From: Cladophialophora immunda
Taxonomy: Eukaryota; Ascomycota; Eurotiomycetes; Chaetothyriales; Herpotrichiellaceae
DNA length: 64,000 nucleotides
NCBI RefSeq assembly: GCF_000835495.1
Contig: NW_015622544.1
Span: 1,321,704-1,385,703, forward strand
Reading direction: 5' to 3'
A model generated the notes under the pieces. The model searched no databases and was not told where the DNA came from. It was given only the letters and a program-made list of their open reading frames with translations. A program made the translations under genes and the position numbers. Of this stretch, positions 54,632 to 64,000 are shown piece by piece (position 1 is the first letter of the stretch; each line of letters begins with the position of its first letter).

Positions 54632-57582
54632 TCACAGACTCATGGTCAGCCACTCCCATTCTTGGCTGTTTCCATGCGGACCGCTAGCCATGTTCTGGAC
54701 ACCGGGATTGAGCAGGCCGCCCTGCATCACCGATGCCATTGTGGTGGCCCCCGCGGTCGAAGACATACTGGCAGCCTTGGCCCGGGTCACCGGGGCTTGA
54801 GTGACCTTGGGTGTCGACTGGCTGGCGTCGTGCATTTCCGCCTCATTTGTCGGACCACTGTTTCCGGCGATGATGGGCAATGTGTTGGTTGACGCCCGTG
54901 ACTGCCGTCGCTGGCGTTTCGGTGTCACCTGAACCGGCCTGGCCATGTTGGGACCAGGCTGAACGGGTGGTTTTGGTGGAGCCGCAGCGATTGGTACGAC
55001 CCCGGGCTTTCCTCCTGTGGTGCCAGGTGGATAGCTTGTGGGTGTGGTCACGACCGATCCTGAATGTGCAGAGCCCTGCACAGAGGATGGGGAGGCCGAA
55101 TTCTGCTCGCTCGCAGCATTGCCCGACGTCGGCGTTGTTGCCGGTGTCTGTTGCACGGAATTCTTTCGAGAGGCCTTTTTGGATGCTCTCGTGGCTGCTG
55201 ACCCCATAGGCACCGTATTTCCACTACCACGATTACGTTTCTTGATGACATCAGTCTTGAGCGACAAGGGACGCACAACACCATGCAGCTTGAGAAACAA
55301 TCCACATGCATTGCACAGGGGGTGGCCTTCCGGGTTGCGTCGCCAAAGAGGCGTGGTCTGAGTAAAACAGTTGGTGCAGGTTGTTGGAACACCATTTTGA
55401 TCCGTATTCTTCGGCCCAGGGCTGCCTGGTCTCGACGGTTGTCGACTGCTAAAGCCGGACTCACCGGGTGAGCTACCAGTAGACTGCATATGCTGGTTAG
55501 ATAAGGCTGGGGTCGAGGTCGTCCGGGGAATTTTCTGTCTCCTTGGGTCTTGGTCGCGGTTTCGAATGTCGCTGATTGAGGCTGCTGAGCCATGCGTTCG
55601 ACTAAGCATCGAGGAACCCCAATCCGGAGGCGAATTGACCATTTCTGCTCCTCCAATTCGCACCTGTTTCCCGGGGGCGCTGCCGAATCGCTGCATGTTG
55701 CCATAATCGGCTACGTTTGGGTCCCACTGCAAGCCCGAATTCAAGTCCAATGTTGGGTCACTAATCTGGCCATATTCGGATTGGATCATTGCAAAATTGG
55801 CATCCTCGTCTTCCGCATCAGAATCGGCGCCGAACTGGAACAAATTGTCATTCCCTGCCACAGAAACTCCAGGAGAGACTCGTCGTCCGTACTCCGGAAC
55901 CAGTACTCGGGAAGGATCAACATGTTGCTGCATCGAAAACCCATTTGCCGTCTGCGCTGAAGGCACCCCATTCATAAGGGAGTACACTTGCTCATTGTTG
56001 GGCCCGTACGCAAACTGAGGGGCCGCAGGCGTCATCAAATGATTCCCTCGGTGAGATGGATAGAAGGGCATGGTCCGCGTGTGACCACTCTGGTCAAAGT
56101 AAAACCCTTGACCGTCTACTTCGTGGCCCGGCTGGGGCGTTGAAACGGCAGAAGGATAGCCGGATTGAGGAGGGGAATAGAAATCCGCAGAGTTCAAGGA
56201 CGAACCCATTGAAGATTGTGTATATACATTCGAGAACGGCCCATTGGTGACCATGGGTGAGGCCGCAGGAGAAAAGGCGAAGTTTTGTTGGAATGGCCCA
56301 GCAGATGTCAGGATTGGGTCATCACTGAGGTGGAAAGAATCAAGGTGGAGAGACATTGAGCCCTGGAAGTTGGGCTGGCCCGAGAACTGGGCGGCTGTTG
56401 TCTGATCAAGCGCGTAGTCAGGTACACCAGCATCCATTTCTGCACCATTTGTGGCATGAGGGGCAGGTAAAGGAGGCACTTGAGGAGAGAATTCCGCCGG
56501 ACGCTTGCGGTTCTAGTGACAAGGGTCAGAGGACAGTTTTGATAGACACAATCTATCAGATAGGGTAAACTTACACCTCTCCTCTCGTCAATGCTCGTCT
56601 TGCGAACTCTCTTCTTGACGTACTCGAATTCTGTCGTCCGATGCGTTGGGATGGAGGTCTGGGGCATTGATGACGGAGGTAGATTCTTCGGAATCTGGAC
56701 TTGGGGCTTGTTACGGGAAGTAATGGGGATAGGAGGTGCCTGTGTCGTCTTTGGTCGCCCCGCCGTCTCTGACGGCGCGGGAGATGTTATCCCTGCTGGA
56801 GAGGCGACTGAGCTCGGCACGATAAAGTCGTCGAGGTTCATGGGATCTGCGGGTTGCTCGGTTTCAGCAGACTTGTCCACTGACTTGCGGAGCTGCTGTG
56901 CTATGCCACTAGGGGCCGAGGAAGGAGGAGTAGGGTTCTGGAACTGTGCTTGCTTTGCTCTAGAGAGATGGTCAGTCACAGCGCTCGGACGGTCGCTGCC
57001 CACCAGACCCGAATTCCCATACGCTGCTTGCTGTTGCTCTCGACGGCGTAGATTCATAGCCATCATCCGCCAAGTCAGGTTTTCCATGCGCTCCTGGTTG
57101 GGCAGACGAGATTTGGTCCGGCTATACAATTTCCATATCTGAGTGCCTAGAGGGTCCTTCTTCTGCATCTCTTCTGGACTGTCGAGGACGGAGGATTGAG
57201 CATCGTCCTTCCACTCGGGGAAGACGGCGTCCCGTAGCAGCGACTCATTGCGAGCAAGGACGTCTGGGGTGGAGAGATCCAGGTTGGGACTGAGGCTGGG
57301 ATTTGCGGCTTTTGTAGGGTGAGGGAAATTGGCAGTGGGATTATTGGAGGTGTCGGTCGAGAACAAATGGGCGGGCGACTGGCTGGTGGAAATAGTATTT
57401 ACGGTATGAGAGCCCAGGCTGCTGGACCAAATTGAGAAGTCTGTGTCGTCAAGAGTGGAAGAGGGCTGTGATGTAGAGGCCGAAGAATGATGGGAGTGGT
57501 CGGCAGGGGACTGGACGGCGGAGGTTGCGCGCGAAGTTGCAGCTGCAGTGCCCCCACGTTCACCATCATCCGCACTCGACAT
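54632..57582 (-). CDS. areA: GATA-type global nitrogen regulator AreA/NIT2
   Basis: A transcription activator of nitrogen-catabolic genes when ammonium and glutamine are scarce. Two exons (56575-57582 and 54632-56512) with a 62-bp GTAAGT...CTAG intron after ERRG give 962 residues. Landmarks: the DUF1752 helix at about 143-172 ([34 protein letters not shown]); the conserved [29 protein letters not shown] junction; and the single GATA zinc finger C715-x2-C718-x17-C736-x2-C739 ([15 protein letters not shown]) followed by the basic tail [12 protein letters not shown]. The last residues EWEWLTMSL match the C-terminal end that the repressor NmrA recognises in A. nidulans, so NmrA control is probably retained. 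It is somewhat longer than the A. nidulans protein. The intron lies at the usual junction before KRPAEF. Confidence 0.96.
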
Positions 57583-60500
57583 TACCGGGGCGGATTGGAG
57601 CGAGAGTCGCGTGCAGCAGGCGGGCTAAGGATGGGATAGCGAACAGGACGGGGTGCTCGTGTGTTGTTGGGCTTCTGGCAGCATTACCAGCGTCGAAGCC
57701 AGGATATTGATGGGATGTAGGTGTGAGTGGTTCGGGCAGACGAGCAAAAAAATAATTCGCAAGCAAGGACGACCTGTGCAGTGTCATCACCACACGAGAC
57801 AAGAGGAAAAGGTCGGCAAGAAGAGAGCGCGAGAAAAGGCACCTTTTCGTCGCTCGGGCTTGCAGAAGTGGGAGTGGGAGGGTGCAGGGTGCAGGTCAGA
57901 GAGGCACGCAACCTATGGGGACGGAGGAGGCGCCGCTGGTGCTGGAGAAATGGTCAAGGCGCAACCCGGTGGACCAGGGTATGTGCGTAAAGTTGGGCCA
58001 GGGATCAGAGATGATGGTGGCTTTCTGGCGCGCCCGCCTAGTCTAGGGCGATGGAGCAGATGGAGCGAATGGAGCCGGCTGGAGGGGCAATAGAGAGGTA
58101 CCGGTAGGACAGGATACCGTGATCGAGCCCTCGGGATTGGCGACGAGTCGGGAGGGAGGGTTTCGAAGGAGTGGGTGAGCGGGATGGGGGATGCAAGAAA
58201 CGGCCCTAGGGTTTTTGGGGTGGGTTGAGCTGGCAAAAGAGAAAGCTGGGCTGTCGCTAGGAACGAGAGTGGACAACAGCTTTTTAGAGTTACAAACAAG
58301 AGATGAGGGTACCAAGGGAAGGCCGATCAAAGGGCAGTGGCAGTGAGCAATGCCACTTCGCACCGGGCGAGGGAAGAGTCAAAAGAGGCGATGACCCATT
58401 GCTCCGGGACAACTGGTGACGAGGGGAGATTCCGAGAGGAAAGAGATGGACGACGACGATCTCTTCAGTGTCTTTTCTCTCTTTCTCTCTTACATCTCGC
58501 AACCTTGACGTCGAGGGGTGGTTTATTTCGAGGTCCTCGGTACACCGTAGGCATCTCTCATCTCACTATCCCCCCCCTCATCTCGCCCTCCTTTCTCCTC
58601 CCCCGAGGCCTCATCTCACATGGAGCATGCCACTCGCGGGAAACCCTCCTCAAGTCGCAAAAGTAATTGGGGATCTGTGGGCAGGGGAGAGGGGGGGGGA
58701 CCGCACATCGGCATAGCGCCGGTCCATGCCTGAACCATACATAGGCGAAGACCAGAAACGGGACAAGGACAGCGAGTTCGGTGGGTGGGAGAGTGGGAGG
58801 CTTTTTTTCGAGAAGTGGGACATGGGCAGCTTTGATGCGCTCTCTGACAGTTGATTTGCAACGGCACTTTACCCTCGATTGGCCTGACTCAGTCGGCCTG
58901 AGCAATCCCGTCGCGATGATCTCCCCAAGAACGACATCAGCGACAGAAACAAGGGCAGCGCAGGAGAGGCCGTGAAGAAAGCTGGCCCGGACGATACGTA
59001 ATGGTGGAAATACCATATGCCGCTGGTGGTTCAACGCCCTGTCTCCCAGGTGTACGGAGTACTCGTATGTACTAGGTACAGCAGTAGCCAGGCCCTGAGC
59101 CGCCCCCCTGGTCGGCCTCGTTGGCGCTGGGGGGCTGGTTCTTGCATCTGCATCTTGCGACTGCATCTGCGCTTTTGCATGCGCCAGTGCGGCAATAGAA
59201 GGGGAAGGGAGGGTTCCCCTTCACTACGAGTCCTGACTCCCACCACACCTTGATACCTAGAAGCAGTTAAACGTTCGGCGGGGCCTGGCTTAGCTGCTGC
59301 CACTTGCTGCTGCTTGCTGCTTGCAGCTGGCATCTGCGCAAAGCGGTTCGCCAACTTGGCCAGTCTGCCCCCCATGAGCTTTTTGGGATTTCAAGCATCA
59401 TGCACGCCAGGGGGACCGAGGAACGCCACGTCCAGGTCTCAGGGTCGACATCAGCGGGTTTTTTGCGGCCACTTAAAGCCCGCTGACGAGCCCTATTCTG
59501 GGCTGGCGGCTTCTGGTAGCGTGGGAGGTCATGAACAAGCGGGCAAGTAGTAGGGAGCATTGGCAAACGCTGGGCCTTTGCCTGTTGCCGGGCGTAGAGC
59601 CTGTCATTGCCGTGGGCTTGCAGCATGGCAGGATCCAGAAAAGCATGCTTTCACCCTCGTTCTCCTTTGCGGACCTTGCTGTTGTCATCGGCTATGGGAA
59701 GCGGATGGTAATGCAAACAAATAATGAAATCATCACCACCCAACGCATCTCGACTCATGGCGTCTCAGCTAAAAGATGCAAGCAGCAACACCTCATCGGT
59801 GGAACTTAGCTACATGGACGAGGTGGCATTGCCTCTCGGAAAAAGCACGGAACCCATTTCTGCTCCGGGAGTGAGGGAAATAGTTATTTGAGAATACCGG
59901 GGGGCAAAAGTGGAAAGGGGTAGTACTATGTACCATTATTGGCAAACCTGTCAACGACCAGAATGAGATTCTCGAACCATACGGGCTCTGGTCATTCGAG
60001 AAACGGTAGCTGGCTCTGGAGCTGGAGCACGAGGTTGTGGGAAGTATGGATTTTGTGCATGAACTCGAGAGAGATCAAGAGGTCCAGAAGCAATCCACCA
60101 CGGTGCCCATTTCCCAACCCTTGCAGCCCCAAACGTACCCACCCAGTTCCACTTGACGACTCCTTGGGAGGCTATAGGCTTGACGGCGAGAGTACCCGAA
60201 TCTGGCTCTCCTCGTGTTGTGCCGCATGTACTCCGGATACGGACTTCGCTCTGGCCCTCCAACCAAAAAAAAAATGTTTGCCTGAGGAATAGCCCTTATG
60301 GCCTGAGCATGGGTATAGATCAAAGAAGAAAAACCCAAAGGAAAATTTTCTGGCAAAGATTTTCAGCTGGGTACCAGCGGACGTTCTTTGTGAGTCTCGA
60401 AGCGAGGTGCATGTTGCTCATGCGAGCAGTACCAATGCAAGGTGATCAAATTGGGGGCGCTGAGGAATTGCTTCTTGCGACATTCGCCCGGGGTACCTCG

Positions 60501-63500
60501 CCCCCCATATATTTCGCCACGGCACCTCTTGTACCCCAGTACTCCGTAGCCGTTGTATCATTTGTGGTTATTCGTGAAGATCACTTGGTGGTTCCGCCTC
60601 TTGACAGTCCCATGTGTTTGAGGTGAACGAGATAGTACGGAGGTTCTGTTCCACCACACTGGGTTCAACAGGGTAACGGTGCGTCGGTGTCGGTCCCCTA
60701 GTGCAACGCAAGGGACCCATGCGCGAAGCCTCACCAGGCTGATGGGATGCTTTTTGGTTGCTGGGCGCTGGGTGCTGGGTGCTGGGTACTTGCGAGCTGG
60801 GTACTTGTCAGGCTAAATTGCTGAACGAAAACGCTCGTGGCAGTGGCTCCAAAAGTCAAAAGAGAGGAGAGAACGCAGGCTCTCAGGCTCGGAGAAGAGG
60901 ACGGAGGAAGGAAGGAGGATTGCCAGAGCTCGCAACCAGCAACAAGCATTGGCCACTCCCCAAATCCTAAACCTTTAGCCTGGCCATTCACAGCCTTGGG
61001 CAGCCTGGCATCCCACTCTCTAGCTTGGTGGCACATTGGACACGGACTTGTAGAGACTTGGAGGTATTTGACATGTACAGGGCGTTGGTATCAAGTACAA
61101 TGCCTCGCATACTGCGACTTTCTGCGACTGCTGTTCCTTCTTCTCCTCTGACTGCATGCAGGACTCTGTAACACCACCCTTCCAGCTCGAAACGGATGTA
61201 TCCTGACTTGTCACGAGGCACTCAACCCTCCAGGGAGTGGGGTCCGCGTGGTCCGTCCAAAGTCGATGGGAAATTCCTCGAAGGGTCCCGCGCGTAAGCA
61301 TCCGTGTCAGGACGAAAAGCATGTGCTTCTTCCCCCTTCCAAGTTCCAACTCTCACCTTTCTTGTGCTCCGACTTTTTGCCTTCGGCCCTTCTCCGTTTT
61401 TCGGCCACGACGTTCTCTTGCAGATTCAAGCACATGGCAGCAAGAATGGGCGCACGCTATTTCCTTCTAGACGAATGATGCACCTCGAATAGCATCACTG
61501 TTCGAGGCCCCCCCCCCCCAATGGCCTTCACTCGATTCCGGTTCGACCGCGAGAAACCGTCTCTCCACTGGCCAAACTCCAAATGCCTGGTACCCCCTTC
61601 GTTCTTCTTAGCGCGGGGGAGCTCGCGAACACCTTCACAAAATACATGCCCCTGGCTGTCATACCACGGTTCCGCCGCCTTACTTTCGGCCAAAAATCTC
61701 ACGAGTGCTAGCCCCCCGGTCCAGCACACTCCTTGGATTTCAGGCTTGTTATACTGGCAGGCGCAGGATATTTGTTCCAAAACTTGGCCGTGGGAGTTAC
61801 GTCGCTTTAACATGAGTAGTGGCGAGAACACATCGCTTGGACAATTCGGCCTTCTTCGACACAGTGCAGGTGACGAAGGTGATAGACAATTTGCTTGGGG
61901 CTAGGTACCGCATGTCGCGAGCGCACGACCAGGGGAGACCCAGTGTCCGTTTGGAGACATGGTCTGTGCCCAGTAATGGTCGATGTGATCGAGTGCTTTG
62001 GAGGCTTGATGATCGCCAGTACTGTGCCAATCTATCGCCCGGACTAATTGTGCTTGTGCAGGGACCGTGTTAACTCGACTTCGGTGTGAATCCGTCTGAT
62101 CAGCCTCGAAGTCAGCGGGGCCAGACCCGAACTGCCGAGACGTATACATCATGGGTTGCGTGTTTGTTTGAGGTCATCGAGCAGTTTGAACAGCTTCATC
62201 GGATCCGTATCCCGTCATCTGTCTAGCATGGTAGACGCTGTGAGCGATCTCCCCTTCAGAGCGCATGAATTCTCTCTCTCTCTCTCTCTGGCCTGTGCCG
62301 TCTCGTTGCACTTGGGAGATACAGTACCAGCGTGGCCGATCGTGGCTTGCTATCTCCCATGCAGCCGTCAAGACCGCCTAAACACAAAGTACCATTTTCA
62401 GATTTGTCTCGAAACCATTTTAGGTTTTGTACTGCAGATTGCGCTAACAACCATCCTGCCTCGTCCGACTGGGCGGCTTTCGACTGTGCAGATGAAGTAG
62501 CCAGGCGCACCCTTGTCGCTGCCTCGGAAAGTTCGTCGGTGGTCACCCTGGGAATTAAAAGCTGGCAGATCCTCTGGAGCGAGACCTTCGAGAGGAGCCT
62601 GGACTTTGACCCATCAGCCCGAAGCCCCCCCAGGCTGCTTGAATCGAAAGATAACTACTGGAAGCAAGGTTTCTTTTACTTGTAGAGATGTGATAATTGC
62701 AATGCAGGATCGACCCACAATATAATTAAGAGATGCGAGTGGGTTGCAGCTAGAAAACAAAGACGGTCTAGATAATGATCTGTGGGCTATGGAGGCTTGT
62801 CAATCTCGGCTTCGCTGGCCAGCGCTGGGAGCCAATTGCCTTCGATTTTCATAGTCCACAGACGGTAGCTTTCCCAGACATCTGGAGATGTCCAAGTTGT
62901 TCGTAAAGGAGTTGTGAGTATCCAGGCAAGAGCAGTCACCGCACGAAACTTGTCGAGTCTTCCAACAATGCCGGCAACAGTAAACGACGACGAAGGTAAT
63001 GCAATCATGGCTCTTGCGAACCATCGTCGCAAAGGAAACCAAGCTTCAAGTTCCCAATGACATTCTTGTTTCGACCTGCCGGCATCTCGGTCGAATTGAT
63101 TGCATGATTGGTGAACGTCCAGCCCACACTCCCTGCACTCTCCGATTGCAACCAACCCTCAAGGCACCCTTTCGGGCGACCCCCTGGTGCCCCATTCGAG
63201 TGCAGGTTGTCCTTTTCAAGCCGGCAGGCTAGACGGTGGAGCGGAGAGCGGTGACTGCAGTAGTGAACCTAAGGTAAACGTAACCCTAGGGGCGTCGATG
63301 CGAGTGAATCGGTGGCACGTGACAGGACTCTGAGATCTGAGAGAGGCCCACACGCTCTGCTCAGCACACGACCATCCAGGAGTTACAAGTCCAGTCGGTC
63401 GGGGGGCCGATAGAAAAGCAATAGTCAGGTTGCTGACAATAGTCGGTCCCTCCAACCCTCAGGATCCAGATCTGGGGAAAAGTGCCAGGCCCTCCCATTC

Positions 63501-64000
63501 CACATCAGGGAACTGGTTGGAGAGTAATAATCGTCAGTATAACTCATCCTGCATCGAGGACGGCAAAAGGCCCGGCCGTCACCCCGTATAGTGACGCACC
63601 ACCAAGCAGGTAAGTTGACTTAGTGAGCGTGAGCTGCGCTCAACAGTTTCGCTGTTCGTGGCCTTCGCTCTGTCGGTCGTTGCCGAGATGGTAAAAGTCA
63701 GGGAAAGGACGCGTGGGATGGCTGGACAGGAGTCAAGGCTCGAGGATGAGCCTTAGCGATTAGGTGCATCGTTAGTTGCTTTTTCCGGTAGAACTTGAAG
63801 TCTCGTCCTGGATGCGTGCGGCGCCCCGACCACCCTTGGCTGTCCTTCCTCACACATCCGCCCCCTCCAAGCACCATCGGACCACGCCCCTCTTCGGTAC
63901 TTGGGTCATCACCCCCCGACGCATGACAAGTGGATCCAAATCCCTTTTGGCTCCAGAAGGGTGCTCAGCCTGGTAGTTGCGTCGATATGGAGAATCGTTG
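57583..64000. other. Gene-poor interval upstream of areA to the window edge
   Basis: About 6.4 kb. A 202-codon ATG frame on the areA strand (58558-59166) and several shorter frames show no domain. A minus-strand frame at 62787-63155 reads rather protein-like (WTSPDVWESYRLWTMKIEGN) but has no ATG at its start. A TC microsatellite (62270-62289) and a 12-base C run near 61508 are present. areA genes have long leaders with alternative starts, so the proximal kilobase may be transcribed. Confidence 0.4.
62270..62289 (+). repeat. TC dinucleotide microsatellite
   Basis: About ten TC units in non-coding DNA, following GCGCATGAAT. A simple repeat only. Confidence 0.8.

Overview
The window is nuclear DNA of a filamentous ascomycete (Pezizomycotina). 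The evidence is short GT-AG introns of 41-112 bp (one of 193 bp), several with CTRAY branch points just before the acceptor, plus fungal families: a Zn2Cys6 regulator, a bZIP-DUF3425 regulator, an AreA/NIT2 nitrogen regulator, a TRP-like Flc protein, Sfh5 and an Hsp9/12 protein. The AreA ending and overall gene repertoire lean towards Eurotiomycetes, but I would not commit to an order. I saw no tRNA, rRNA, CRISPR array or intact transposon.

Layout. 1-3.3 kb: two minus-strand housekeeping genes, MAK16 (60S biogenesis, cut by the left edge) and MRS6 (Rab escort protein). 4.6-5.8 kb: a three-exon TauD/TfdA-type dioxygenase. 6.4-9.1 kb: two cysteine-rich F-box proteins, tail to tail. 10.5-12.6 kb: a possible small CxxC protein gene convergent with a Zn2Cys6 factor. 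12.6-21.4 kb: almost 9 kb with no convincing gene. 21.4-27.7 kb: a large protein of unknown function and a bZIP-DUF3425 factor. 29.9-32.8 kb: an Flc/TRP-like membrane protein. 34.6-38.2 kb: a DapA-family aldolase divergent from a membrane-anchored histidine acid phosphatase. 38.8-39.8 kb: GNA1 (UDP-GlcNAc synthesis). 39.8-45.1 kb: gene-poor. 45.1-47.6 kb: a large Pcl-type cyclin. 49.3-50.4 kb: a secreted CREG-like protein. 50.7-53.3 kb: an Hsp9/12-like stress protein and SFH5. 54.6-57.6 kb: areA. 57.6-64 kb: no convincing gene.

Functionally this is ordinary core genome: ribosome assembly, Rab prenylation, chitin and glycan precursor supply, lipid transfer, nutrient regulation (areA, and a cyclin of the type that partners Pho85 kinases) and stress protection. 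There is no biosynthetic cluster or defence island. The points most worth following are an exact ubiquitin-tail hexapeptide in the cyclin, a possible unannotated spliced CxxC gene, a canonical CRE upstream of the Hsp9/12 gene, a roughly 120-residue extension on GNA1, and very long gene-free flanks around two regulators.
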